A stretch of DNA of 64,000 nt, taken from assembly GCA_910577645.1 (NCBI GenBank), contig CAJTOL010000014.1, positions 1 to 64,000 on the forward strand, in the 5' to 3' direction. Positions 25,649-34,107 of the stretch are shown piece after piece. This stretch comes from an uncultured Lachnospiraceae bacterium. GTDB taxonomy: Bacteria > Bacillota > Clostridia > Lachnospirales > Lachnospiraceae. Position 1 is the first letter of the stretch. Each line of letters starts with the position of its first letter. The translations under genes and the position numbers were made by a program. The notes under the pieces were generated by a model that was not told the origin of the DNA, did no database searches, and saw only the letters and a program-made list of their open reading frames with translations.

Positions 25649-26773
25649 TTACAGGAAATCCCGTATGCGTTTGCTGCGAACCGGATTTCGCAGCTTCCGC
25701 AGGGCCTTGGCCTCAATCTGACGGATTCGCTCACGGGTTACATTAAATTCCTTGCCAACTTCCTCCAGAGTTCTGGGATGGCCGTCCTCCAGACCAAAAC
25801 GCAGCACAATCACCTGACGTTCCCGCTCCTTTAAGTCCCCAAGAAGGGCGTCAATGTGCTCCCTCAGCATTACCGACTCCACATTTCCCTCAGGGGTAAC
25901 TACATTGGAATCTGCCACAAAATCTCCTAAATTGGAATCGTCCTCCTCGCCGATGGGAGTCTCTAAAGACGCCGGCTCTCTGGCAATCTGCATGATTTCC
26001 ATAACCTTATCCTCAGACATCTCCAGGGCGTCTGCAAGCTCCGGAACAGACGGCTCATAGCCCAGCTCCAGGGTAAGCTTGCGCTGCATTTTGGACATTT
26101 TGTTAATCGTCTCCACCATATGCACCGGAACCCGGATGGTTCTGGCCTGATCTGCCAGGGCCCGGGTCACTGACTGGCGAATCCACCAGGTCGCATATGT
26201 ACTTAGCTTATATCCTTTTGTATAATCAAATTTTTCCACACCTTTAATAAGGCCAAGGTTTCCCTCCTGAACCAAATCAAGGAAGCTCATTCCTCTTCCT
26301 GTATAACGCTTTGCAATACTGACTACGAGACGTAAGTTTGCCTCAATCAAGCGTTCTTTTGCATATTCATCGCCCTCTGCTTTTCTTTTCGCCAGACGGA
26401 GCTCTTCATCTGCGCTTAAAAGAGGAACCGTACCAATCTCCTTTAAGTACATCCGAACCGGATCCTCGGTTCCAATGCCCTCCAACAGATCTACGGCTTC
26501 GATATCAATATCGTCGTCGTCACTGTCTTTCATGAAACTGTCGTCTAAATCGTCAAGCAGAAGGGCTTCATCGCTCAGCATAGCGTCATCGATTACCGGG
26601 ACCACGTCCACTCCGCGGCCCTCCAGGTACGTATAAATTTGATCCATCTGCTCTGGATTTAAACTGTCTCCTGAAAAGAAATCATTGATTTCCCCTGCAT
26701 CTAATGCATTGTGCCTGGTCTTGGCATATTCCAGAAGTTTTTCCAGTTTCTGTAAAAAGTCTTTCTTTTCCAC
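25649..26773 (-). CDS. rpoD: Primary RNA polymerase sigma factor RpoD/SigA (374 aa)
   Basis: The housekeeping sigma factor. Region 1.1 is short; region 1.2 begins at DPVRMYLKEIG. Region 2 carries DLVQEGNLGLIKGVEKFDY and the -10 recognition helix in YKLSTYATWWIRQSVTRAL. Region 4 carries the -35 helix in TLEEVGKEFNVTRERIRQIE. An acidic stretch with many Asp residues (about 68-95) lies between regions 1.1 and 1.2. The start is GTG at 26773 with GAAAGGA upstream. dnaG, often its neighbour, is not adjacent here; a lipid kinase gene is upstream. Confidence 0.96.
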   Translation of the reverse strand: MEKKDFLQKLEKLLEYAKTRHNALDAGEINDFFSGDSLNPEQMDQIYTYLEGRGVDVVPVIDDAMLSDEALLLDDLDDSFMKDSDDDDIDIEAVDLLEGIGTEDPVRMYLKEIGTVPLLSADEELRLAKRKAEGDEYAKERLIEANLRLVVSIAKRYTGRGMSFLDLVQEGNLGLIKGVEKFDYTKGYKLSTYATWWIRQSVTRALADQARTIRVPVHMVETINKMSKMQRKLTLELGYEPSVPELADALEMSEDKVMEIMQIAREPASLETPIGEEDDSNLGDFVADSNVVTPEGNVESVMLREHIDALLGDLKERERQVIVLRFGLEDGHPRTLEEVGKEFNVTRERIRQIEAKALRKLRNPVRSKRIRDFL

Positions 26774-26889
26774 CTGGTAACGTCCTTTCAGTTAGCTGTA
26801 AACTAATTGCTCTAAACAACTTTTTAGTATATAGGAAAAATTTCAATTTATCAACATCTATTTTGTATTTTATGTAAGTTTATGGAGAA

Positions 26890-27792
26890 TTATGACTCCT
26901 TTTCGTCAGGAATTATAATTTCCAGTCGTTTTTCCAAATTTTCCATAGTAATATCTGTCTGACTTCCGCCAAACTCCCCGTCTAATACCCAATCTATGGG
27001 TTCTTTCGACACCACCCGGATTTTTTTGGTTTTAAACTTGTAGACGTAGTCGTTAGGCTCTTCCTTTAAAAACATGTAGGAAATAATGTTGCTTAAATCC
27101 TTGGGCGTTTTGGGAGTCCGGATAAGCAGGACCTCAAAGAGCCCGTCATTTAATGCCACCGACTGGGTAACCAGCCCTTTAAATCCCCCTACGCTGATAG
27201 TATTGGTAACCATGCCGAAAATAAATTCATCTTCCAGCACCATTTCCTCACACTCTATCCGGCAGTAACTGCTTTTTAGAGAAGCCAGACTCTTAACCCC
27301 TTCCAGCATGTAGGCCTGATGGCCCAGAATGTTTTTCTTGTCCTGGGGCGTCTGGTAAGAAATCTCGGTGAAAGCGCCAAAAGCCGCAATATAAATAAAA
27401 TACCGTTCCTCCCCAAACTGTCCTATGTCAATGGGATAGAGCTTTCCCTCCACCACAGTCTGGGCCGCTTCCTTCATTTTCTTAGGAAGCATCAGGCTGG
27501 AAGCAAAGTCATTGGTGGAACCTGCCGGAATATAGCCGAGAACAGGCGGATTTTTCAGCTTCATAAGCCCGGAAACCGTTTCATTCAGGGTTCCGTCTCC
27601 ACCGCTGCAGACAACTGTCAGCGCATCCTCTCCCTGGCTGATTACCGTTTCTTTTGCATCCCCCCGCCTCTGTGTAACATAAACCTGGATAGAATATCCG
27701 GCTTTGGTAAAAATATCTAAAATATCTATTAGCTGATTTCGTATTTGCTCTCTCCCGGAGCATGGATTTACAATAAAAAGGAGTTTATCCAT
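26890..27792 (-). CDS. Diacylglycerol kinase-family lipid kinase (300 aa)
   Basis: A YegS/DgkB/BmrU-type lipid kinase that phosphorylates diacylglycerol or a related lipid at the inner membrane face. FIVNPCSGR opens the fold, and the nucleotide loop is VVCSGGDGTLNETVSGLM. Next comes LGYIPAGSTNDFASSL, the other signature of the family. I place the start at ATG 27792 (MDKLLFIVNP), which has AGGAAAGG upstream, not at the frame start 23 codons earlier. Confidence 0.9.
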   Translation of the reverse strand: MDKLLFIVNPCSGREQIRNQLIDILDIFTKAGYSIQVYVTQRRGDAKETVISQGEDALTVVCSGGDGTLNETVSGLMKLKNPPVLGYIPAGSTNDFASSLMLPKKMKEAAQTVVEGKLYPIDIGQFGEERYFIYIAAFGAFTEISYQTPQDKKNILGHQAYMLEGVKSLASLKSSYCRIECEEMVLEDEFIFGMVTNTISVGGFKGLVTQSVALNDGLFEVLLIRTPKTPKDLSNIISYMFLKEEPNDYVYKFKTKKIRVVSKEPIDWVLDGEFGGSQTDITMENLEKRLEIIIPDEKES

Positions 27793-27865
27793 TCCTTTCC
27801 TCTTTTTGCCCTGTTTTTTGGGCATACAGGGATGCCCGCAGGGTGTTTCCTCCTTTCTCATTATC

Positions 27866-29005
27866 TCACATTATTAATTTCCTATACGTGGAAAATGCGT
27901 TTGGAAGCGGATATTTCCCCTCCAGATTCTTCTTTTCCGTAAAAAGCAAGTCCAAAGCGCCTCCAAAAGTCCCTTTGAGCCGAACCCGGTATCCAATCAT
28001 CTCCCATTCTACATGGGAAAAAATATGCTTTGCCGCCGGAAGCGGCTCCACTGAAAGAATCTCCTTCTTTTCAAGGCCAAAAGCTTTCGGAATATCCTTT
28101 TCCTCCAGTCGGCCCGGCTTATTAGGAAGCTCATAGAGAGACGCCAGAAGGCCTGACGTCGGGCGCTTTCTCAAGGCAATCTGTCCTTCCCGTTCCAAAA
28201 TCAGCACCGTAAGGGCCTCTTTTTTCCTGCTTTTTTTAGGCGCCTTCCAGGGAATCTCCCGGTACAGCCCGTCCCTCCTGGCTTTGCACAGGGAAGCCAA
28301 AGGGCAGATAAGGCATTTCGGTTCCCCGTTAGGCACGCAGACCAGGGCGCCGGTCTCAATAAGAGCCTGGTTAAAGTCCCCCGGATTTTCCTGATCCATA
28401 GTAACTTTTAAAAGACTTTCTATCCGCTTTTTAAAGGATGGTTTGGTAATGTCCGTCCTGTCTCCCAGAACCCTGGCGGCAACCCGCAGGACATTCCCGT
28501 CAACTGCAGGAACCGGCACCGAAAAGGCTATGGACGCAATGGCCCCCGCCGTATAGCTTCCAATGCCCGGAAGCTTTAGGATTTCCTCAAATTCCTCCGG
28601 CATTTTCCCTTCATAGGTTTCCACTAAAATTTTTGCACACTTCTGGAGATTTTTGGCCCGGCTGTAGTAGCCCAGCCCCTCCCACAGCTTTAAAAGCCGT
28701 TCCTCCGAAACCTTAGCTAAGCTTTCGATATCCGGAAGTTCCTGCAAAAAGCGATGAAAGTAGGGCTTTACCGCTTCCACCCGAGTTTGCTGGAGCATAA
28801 TTTCTGAGAGCCAAATCCTATAAGGGTCTTTACTGCTTCTCCAGGGAAGCATTCTGGCATTTTCCCTGTACCACGCCATCAGCGGCCGGTTTAATGCCTT
28901 CAGCCTTTCTTCCTCTGAAAGCTCTTCCCGGCCGTCCCATGAAGGAGGAGCCTCTAAAACCTGGATACTGTCATAAAGCTGTTTCATAGAATCTGTCTCA
29001 GACAT
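27866..29005 (-). CDS. mutY: A/G-specific adenine glycosylase MutY (379 aa)
   Basis: MutY removes adenine mispaired with 8-oxoguanine. IMLQQTRVEAVKPYF holds the catalytic Glu. The helix-hairpin-helix reads LPGIGSYTAGAIASIAF, followed by VPAVDGNVLRV with the conserved Asp. Iron-sulfur ligands are in CVPNGEPKCLICPLASLC, giving C-x7-C-x2-C-x5-C, one residue longer in the first gap than the E. coli C-x6-C form. The C-terminal NUDIX-like domain (about residues 250-375) reads the oxidised base. AAGGGGA precedes the ATG. It overlaps birA by eight bases. Confidence 0.93.
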   Translation of the reverse strand: MSETDSMKQLYDSIQVLEAPPSWDGREELSEEERLKALNRPLMAWYRENARMLPWRSSKDPYRIWLSEIMLQQTRVEAVKPYFHRFLQELPDIESLAKVSEERLLKLWEGLGYYSRAKNLQKCAKILVETYEGKMPEEFEEILKLPGIGSYTAGAIASIAFSVPVPAVDGNVLRVAARVLGDRTDITKPSFKKRIESLLKVTMDQENPGDFNQALIETGALVCVPNGEPKCLICPLASLCKARRDGLYREIPWKAPKKSRKKEALTVLILEREGQIALRKRPTSGLLASLYELPNKPGRLEEKDIPKAFGLEKKEILSVEPLPAAKHIFSHVEWEMIGYRVRLKGTFGGALDLLFTEKKNLEGKYPLPNAFSTYRKLIM

Positions 29006-29807
29006 ATCCGTATACTCCCCTTACCGAAACTTCCCCGGAAAAAACCGCTTTTACCTGTCCGTCAGGCAAAACTACCAGCAGCTCTCCTTCCGGTCCGATT
29101 CCCCGGCATAATCCTGTGTATCCTCCTTCCGGTTCCAGAATCTGTACCTGGCGATCCCGGTTAATCAGTTTTTCATTATATTCTTCCTTTAAAGCCCTTA
29201 GATCTCCTGTCTCTAAAAAGATCCGCCAATATTCTTCAAAAGCTGCCATCACACCGCCTATCAGCCTCTCCCGGTCTGTCTCTTCCCCTTTTACCTGGTA
29301 AAGAGATGTGGCAGAATCCCTGACCTCTTCCGGAAATTCCCTGATATTCGCATTGATTCCCATGCCTACCACTACGTGTTCCGCCGCCTCTTTCTGGGTC
29401 TGCATCTCCGTCAGGATGCCGCAGATTTTCTTTTGTCCTATTACCAGGTCGTTAGGCCATTTAATTTGGCTGTCCAGACCGGTCTCAAGACGTATTCCTT
29501 TTTCTACAGCCATGGCGGCTATCAGAGTCACCATGGAAACCTTCTGAGGCGGGAGCTCAGGCCGCAGCAGCAGACTCATCCAAATCCCTGTCCCTGCCGG
29601 CGATACCCAGGCCCGTCCTCTTCTTCCCTTGCCGGCGCGTTGGTATTCGGAGACCACAAGGGTTCCCTCCGGCCAGCCTTCTGCCGCCAGCTTTCTGCAC
29701 TGGGTATTGGTGGAATCTGTTTCGGAAAACACCTTGACCCTTTTTCCGGCCCAGCTTCCTTTTATCTCTGCCAGGATATTTTCTTCTGTAAGAAACTTAT
29801 GTTCCAT
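28998..29807 (-). CDS. birA: Biotin-[acetyl-CoA-carboxylase] ligase (269 aa)
   Basis: Attaches biotin to carboxylase/decarboxylase carrier proteins. The biotinyl-AMP loop is AGKGRRGRAWVSP, and the lysine motif IKWPNDLVIGQKKICGIL follows. A C-terminal SH3-like domain is present. There is no N-terminal DNA-binding domain long enough for a repressor, so this is a monofunctional ligase. ATG 29807 (MEHKFLTEEN) has GGAGG seven bases upstream; the longer frame start is disfavoured because its in-frame ATG lies within that site. Confidence 0.92.
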   Translation of the reverse strand: MEHKFLTEENILAEIKGSWAGKRVKVFSETDSTNTQCRKLAAEGWPEGTLVVSEYQRAGKGRRGRAWVSPAGTGIWMSLLLRPELPPQKVSMVTLIAAMAVEKGIRLETGLDSQIKWPNDLVIGQKKICGILTEMQTQKEAAEHVVVGMGINANIREFPEEVRDSATSLYQVKGEETDRERLIGGVMAAFEEYWRIFLETGDLRALKEEYNEKLINRDRQVQILEPEGGYTGLCRGIGPEGELLVVLPDGQVKAVFSGEVSVRGVYGYV

Positions 29808-29809
29808 TA

Positions 29810-30115
29810 TTACCTCCATAAGCTTATGGCGCTGATTACAGCCAAAGCGGTGAGACACAGGCCCATGAAAAACAAAAGAGCTCCGTTTACTTTTTTCTTT
29901 TTACTTCTGCCGCTTTGGTCTATTTTAAAATAGCCGTTGACAAAATTCAAAACCGCTGCCAGAAAAAAAATTACCGGGAATAAAGTCAAATGAGTCTCCG
30001 GATTTAAAAATGAGATAACCGCCATTATCACAATGGCCAGTCCTATGACAATATGTATCAGATCCAGCATAAAACGGCTGTTTTTCGACATCTTCTTTCC
30101 GGCTTGACCGTACAT
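29810..30115 (-). CDS. Small membrane protein of unknown function (101 aa)
   Basis: I do not recognise this protein. It has three likely membrane helices (about residues 17-37, 41-59 and 78-97), with a short basic cytoplasmic loop (GRSKKKKV) between the second and third. The ATG at 30115 follows the argF stop codon directly, with GGGAGG inside the argF 3' end, so it is translationally coupled to argF. It ends two bases before birA. Its place between argF and birA is the only context available. Confidence 0.7.
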   Translation of the reverse strand: MYGQAGKKMSKNSRFMLDLIHIVIGLAIVIMAVISFLNPETHLTLFPVIFFLAAVLNFVNGYFKIDQSGRSKKKKVNGALLFFMGLCLTALAVISAISLWR

Positions 30116-31108
30116 TTATACGCCTCCCAACGTAGCTGCCATCACCGCCTTAATGGTATGAATGCGGTTCTCCGCTTCATCAAACACCTTAGACTGGCTG
30201 CTTTCAAATACCTGATCCGTTACCTCCATGTCCTGAATCCCAAAGCGCTCTCCCATTTCCTTTCCGATGCCGGTCTTCAAATCGTGGAAAGCAGGCAGGC
30301 AGTGAAGGAAAATAGCCTTTTCCCCCGCATTTCTCATTACGTCCATGGTAACCTTGTATGGAGATAATTCCCGGATTCTCTCTTCCCATACTTCATCCGG
30401 CTCTCCCATGGATACCCAGACATCCGTATAAACCACATCTGCCCCTTTGGTTCCGGCCGTTACGTCTGACATCAGGGTCACGCTGCCTCCTGACTGAGCT
30501 GCATACTCCCGGCACTGGTTTACCAAGTCTTCATTGGGAAAATACTTTTCAGGTGCACAGGCCACAAAATCCATGCCCATTTTGGAACAGGCAATCATCA
30601 GAGAATTGCCCATATTATAGCGGGCATCCCCCATATAGACCAGGCGTATTCCCTTTAATCTGCCGAAATGCTCCCGGATGGTCAAAAGATCCGCCAGTAT
30701 CTGAGTAGGATGATACTCATTGGTCAGACCGTTCCAGACCGGAACTTTCGCATATCGGGCCAGCTCTTCCACAATCTCCTGTCCATAACCCCGATATTCA
30801 ATTCCCTCGTACATCCGGCCTAAAACCCTGGCAGTGTCTGCAATACTCTCCTTCTTGCCAATCTGAGATGCTTTAGGGTCCAGATAGGTAGATCCCATGC
30901 CCAAATCATGAGCCGCCACCTCAAAAGAGCATCTGGTCCGGGTGCTTGTCTTTTCAAAAATCAGAGCAACGTTTTTTCCCTTTAACGTATGGGTAAGGAT
31001 CCCTTTTTTCTTTTTATCCTTTAAATCGGCTGCCAGATCCAATAAATAAGTAATCTCTTCTGGTGTATAATCTTTCAATGTCAAAAAATGTCTTCCCTTT
31101 AAATCCAT
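30116..31108 (-). CDS. argF: Ornithine carbamoyltransferase (330 aa)
   Basis: Makes citrulline from ornithine and carbamoyl phosphate, or runs in reverse in arginine catabolism. The carbamoyl-phosphate motif FEKTSTRTRCSFEVA lies at about residues 51-66. The ornithine loop VSMGEP and the FLHCLPAFHD motif with the conserved Cys and His follow. Length is standard. No other arginine genes are adjacent, so biosynthetic and catabolic roles cannot be separated. AAGGGGAG precedes the ATG. Confidence 0.95.
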   Translation of the reverse strand: MDLKGRHFLTLKDYTPEEITYLLDLAADLKDKKKKGILTHTLKGKNVALIFEKTSTRTRCSFEVAAHDLGMGSTYLDPKASQIGKKESIADTARVLGRMYEGIEYRGYGQEIVEELARYAKVPVWNGLTNEYHPTQILADLLTIREHFGRLKGIRLVYMGDARYNMGNSLMIACSKMGMDFVACAPEKYFPNEDLVNQCREYAAQSGGSVTLMSDVTAGTKGADVVYTDVWVSMGEPDEVWEERIRELSPYKVTMDVMRNAGEKAIFLHCLPAFHDLKTGIGKEMGERFGIQDMEVTDQVFESSQSKVFDEAENRIHTIKAVMAATLGGV

Positions 31109-31156
31109 TTTCCTGCTCTCCCCTTGTTTTTATGAGATTTTTGTAGATATAAAATA

Positions 31157-32308
31157 CTATATTGGCAGACGGCTGTCAAGTGTGCCCAGCTTTTTCTGCA
31201 CTTCTTTTACCATCTCCTCCACTGTATAAATATAAAACCTCTTCAGCCGCAGCTTTTTTGCCAGCTCTTCCAGAACCGCCAAATACAGCTCTTTGTAGTC
31301 CCAGCCCGCCTTCAGCCGCAGATGCTCTGCCAGATGAGGAAATATCCTTTCCGTAAAAGGCCGGTAGCCTGTCAGCCCTTCCCAGCCCTCATCCTCTAAA
31401 ACCGGACGGATATAAAGTTTCAGCAGCTCCAGCTCCGACAACAGCCGGTCAAAATAGTAAGCCTCTGTCCCCGGGGCGTCAATATAGTAGCTCCGGCCCC
31501 AAAGGCCGTAGAGCATCCGCTTTGCATCAAAATATCCCAAAAGCATATTTTTTCTGGCTTTTTTCTTATTGAAGTCTAAAATCCCGCCTAAATCCTGGCG
31601 GGGTGCAACCGGATAAAGCTGAACATCCTCCGGAATCTCCAAAAAGCGCTGACTGTCCCTTCCCAGGCCGTAAATCCGCAAAACAATAATGTCTTTATAA
31701 CCTTCATTCAGGAGGGGCTCAATAGGCACGTTATCCACGCTGCCGCCGTCCACATACCGTTTTCCCCCCAGCTTTTCGTTTTTAAAAGCCAGAAAGTAGG
31801 CGCTGGCAAGAAGCATATTTCCTATCTCCCCGTCAGGCAGGGATTTTACATCTACCAAAAGCTTTTTCCTGTCTGACAGGGAATAGGTTACCACAAACAG
31901 ATCCCTGGAAGACTGGCGAATCCTTTCTTCGTCTACCGTATCGGTAATCAGATTTCGAAGAGGGGTTATATCCATCCCTCTGTCGGAAAATACTTTTCTC
32001 ATAATGCTTAATATTTCCTGAAGATCATCTGTGGTCAGGTGAAAGGATATCAGCTTTTCCATAATAGAGTCTTCTACATCCATTACCTTAGAATAGGTAA
32101 TGTTCTCCCAGATATATTCTGCTTTTTCCAGGTCATCCATACACATAAGAGCGCCGTTCAGGGCGCCTACAGAAGCTCCGGAAATTCCCTTTATGGAGAT
32201 CCCGGCCTCCTTGAGGGCTTTCCAAGCGCCGACCTGATAAGCTCCCCTTGCGCCGCCTCCTTCTAAAACGATACCATATTCTTTTGAAGCATCAATTTGC
32301 AGTTCCAT
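31157..32308 (-). CDS. Patatin-like phospholipase family protein (383 aa)
   Basis: A cytoplasmic acyl hydrolase of the patatin type. The oxyanion loop is EGGGARGAYQVGAWKAL, the nucleophile elbow ISGASVGALNG with Ser46, and the catalytic Asp lies in YVDGGSVDN. The C-terminal 180 residues are less recognisable. I start at ATG 32308 (MELQIDASKEY), which has AAGGAG six bases upstream; the GTG six codons earlier overlaps that site. The ribosome-site segment itself resembles half of the hairpin repeat at 53169-53225. The lipid substrate is unknown. Confidence 0.88.
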   Translation of the reverse strand: MELQIDASKEYGIVLEGGGARGAYQVGAWKALKEAGISIKGISGASVGALNGALMCMDDLEKAEYIWENITYSKVMDVEDSIMEKLISFHLTTDDLQEILSIMRKVFSDRGMDITPLRNLITDTVDEERIRQSSRDLFVVTYSLSDRKKLLVDVKSLPDGEIGNMLLASAYFLAFKNEKLGGKRYVDGGSVDNVPIEPLLNEGYKDIIVLRIYGLGRDSQRFLEIPEDVQLYPVAPRQDLGGILDFNKKKARKNMLLGYFDAKRMLYGLWGRSYYIDAPGTEAYYFDRLLSELELLKLYIRPVLEDEGWEGLTGYRPFTERIFPHLAEHLRLKAGWDYKELYLAVLEELAKKLRLKRFYIYTVEEMVKEVQKKLGTLDSRLPI

Positions 32309-32344
32309 TAGTTTCTCCTTGTTCACTGAGGGTAGTATTCAGAG

Positions 32345-32453
32345 ATGATATAAGAATCCTGCTATGCAGGATTCTCCGCCTGCGGCGGGTCGCCCATGCG
32401 ACATCATTCCTTTCCTCCGCAGTGCGATCCTAAGCGGAGCGTTTTTATATCAT
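32345..32453. repeat. Multi-hairpin intergenic element (109 bp)
   Basis: The ends ATGATATAA (32345-32353) and TTATATCAT (32445-32453) are perfect inverted repeats. Inside are four hairpins: AGAATCCTGC with GCAGGATTCT (32353-32375), CCGCC with GGCGG (32376-32388), GTCGC with GCGAC (32389-32402) and CTCCGC with GCGGAG (32415-32439). The folding resembles a cloverleaf. It lies upstream of the patatin gene. It may be a dispersed REP/MITE-like element or a small structured RNA. Confidence 0.7.
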
Positions 32454-32479
32454 AGGAGCACTTTCCTATGATATAAAAA
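32442..32479. terminator. 16-bp perfect palindrome with A/T tails
   Basis: Positions 32442-32457 pair perfectly with 32464-32479 around a six-base loop. With T-runs at one end and A-runs at the other it could terminate transcription in both directions. It overlaps the right end of the multi-hairpin element. Confidence 0.6.
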
Positions 32480-32480
32480 A

Positions 32481-32503
32481 CCGGCGCAAAGTGAACCCGC
32501 CGG
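32481..32503 (-). terminator. Terminator of the NfeD/SPFH operon
   Basis: CCGGCG (32481-32486) pairs with CGCCGG (32498-32503). On the minus strand TTTTTT follows at 32475-32480, downstream of the SPFH gene. Confidence 0.7.
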
Positions 32504-32583
32504 CTCTTCCTTACCGGAAGCCCGTTTTATTTCACTCTGCGCCAGCTCCTTTTGCACCAGGATTTATATAAACAGTTACAGAT

Positions 32584-33525
32584 TTACTTCATATCTCCCT
32601 CTGCCTTCTTGGCAATCTCCGTCATAGAGGTAACCAATCCGGCCAGTCCCTGGATCTCAGACGGAATAATAATCTTGGTAGCCCGTCCGTTGGCTGCCGC
32701 CTGAAATGCCTCTAAGCTCTTTAACTGGAGAACGGAGGTGTCCGCTCCTGCTTCTTTGATAAACCGGATACCGTCTGCCTGAGCCTGCTGAATCTTTAAA
32801 ATAGCCTCCGCCTGGCCCTCTGCCTCCTTGATTCGCTTCTCCTTCTCTGCCTCAGCGCGAAGGATAGCGGCCTGTTTATCTGCCTCTGCATCCAAAATGG
32901 CAGATTCCTTCTTACCTTCCGCCACCAGAACCGTAGACTTTTTCTCTCCTTCTGCCCGGAGAATGGCTTCACGGCGCTCACGCTCTGCCTTCATCTGTTT
33001 CTCCATGGCATCCTGAATGGCAGCCGGAGGAATAATATTCTTAAGTTCCACACGGTTTACTTTAATTCCCCACGGGTCTGTCGCAATATCCAGAGACGCC
33101 CGCATCTTAGCGTTAATGGTCTCTCTGGAAGTCAGGGTCTGATCAAGCTCCATCTCGCCGATAATATTTCTAAGGGTAGTAGCCGTCAGGTTCTCAATGG
33201 CCATAATGGGATTCTCCACACCGTAAGCATACAGTTTGGGATCCGTAATCTGGAAAAACACAACCGTGTCAATCCGCATGGTAACATTATCCTTGGTAAT
33301 AACAGGCTGAGGCGGGAAGTCTGCTACCTGTTCCTTCAGGTTTACTCTCTTTGCCACCCGCTCAATAATAGGCAGCTTAAAATTCAGGCCGGTAGACCAG
33401 GTAGTCTGATAAGCGCCTAACCGCTCCACAACAATTGCCTGGGCCTGGGGTACAATCTTTATACAGGATGCCAGCACAATTAACACAATCAGCAATAGTA
33501 TTACTACTAAAACAACTCCAAACAT
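32584..33525 (-). CDS. SPFH/band 7 (stomatin-like) membrane protein (313 aa)
   Basis: A QmcA/HflK-related scaffold protein of membrane microdomains. An N-terminal membrane segment (VVLVVILLLIVLIVLASCI) is followed by the SPFH domain (VPQAQAIVVERLGAYQTTWS to about residue 180). A long Ala/Glu/Arg-rich coiled coil occupies about 180-245. The last 60 residues are QADGIRFIKEAGADTSVLQL and a hydrophobic end. It lies 11 bases after the NfeD gene, the usual pairing. AGGAGG precedes the ATG. Confidence 0.92.
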   Translation of the reverse strand: MFGVVLVVILLLIVLIVLASCIKIVPQAQAIVVERLGAYQTTWSTGLNFKLPIIERVAKRVNLKEQVADFPPQPVITKDNVTMRIDTVVFFQITDPKLYAYGVENPIMAIENLTATTLRNIIGEMELDQTLTSRETINAKMRASLDIATDPWGIKVNRVELKNIIPPAAIQDAMEKQMKAERERREAILRAEGEKKSTVLVAEGKKESAILDAEADKQAAILRAEAEKEKRIKEAEGQAEAILKIQQAQADGIRFIKEAGADTSVLQLKSLEAFQAAANGRATKIIIPSEIQGLAGLVTSMTEIAKKAEGDMK

Positions 33526-33536
33526 AAACTTTCCTC

Positions 33537-33971
33537 CTACCGGGCATCCTCCGCTACAATCAGTTTGACGCCCCGAATTTCTTTAACAGTTACAATAGTA
33601 CCTTCCTTCAATATCAGATCATCCTGAACACTTCTGGCTGTCCACTCCTGACCGTCAATGACCGCCGCCCCGGTGGCATTTAAATTATCCACCGCAGCCG
33701 TAACTTTGGCCTGCTTTCCCACCAGACTTTCTGCATTGGTCTTGGTAACGGTGCCGTTTACGTATTTCTTTGCAAAAGGCCTGACTAAAATCAGGACTAC
33801 AAAGGATACTATCACAAAGACCACCAGCTGTGCTTCCGTCCCTATGCCGGTAAAGCTCAGGACAAATGATACCAGAGCACCTGCTGCAAACCATATAGTA
33901 GTCAAAGCCATGGTAGCTATCTCAATACCCAGCAAGATAACAAATATGACCAGCCACATAACCGGTGTCAT
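33537..33971 (-). CDS. NfeD-family membrane protein (144 aa)
   Basis: A short NfeD protein with two or three N-terminal membrane helices (about residues 4-70) and a C-terminal OB-fold domain (LVGKQAKVTAAVDNLNATGA and DGQEWTARS). Such proteins work with the stomatin-like protein encoded next. The long ClpP-like protease form is absent. AGGGGGCGG lies upstream of the ATG. Confidence 0.9.
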   Translation of the reverse strand: MTPVMWLVIFVILLGIEIATMALTTIWFAAGALVSFVLSFTGIGTEAQLVVFVIVSFVVLILVRPFAKKYVNGTVTKTNAESLVGKQAKVTAAVDNLNATGAAVIDGQEWTARSVQDDLILKEGTIVTVKEIRGVKLIVAEDAR

Positions 33972-34039
33972 AGTTTCCGCCCCCTTCTCTTTTTATGTAT
34001 TTTATTATACGCTAAGTGTTTTTATTATACCATATAAGG

Positions 34040-34065
34040 GCCGCCAATACAACTATACCGGCGGC
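34040..34065. terminator. Hairpin downstream of the RNA methyltransferase gene
   Basis: GCCGCC (34040-34045) pairs with GGCGGC (34060-34065). It is a short GC stem in the gap between the methyltransferase and NfeD genes, both leftward. T-runs are weak. Confidence 0.4.
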
Positions 34066-34107
34066 TCCAGTTCTTACATTTTTATAAACAATTTGGCAAT
34101 ATCTTGT

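Noticed and set aside
32345..32453. tRNA-like gene suggested by the cloverleaf shape
   Set aside because: There is no GGTTCGAATCC-like T-loop or standard D-arm, and the stem lengths (9, 10, 5, 5, 6) do not fit a tRNA.
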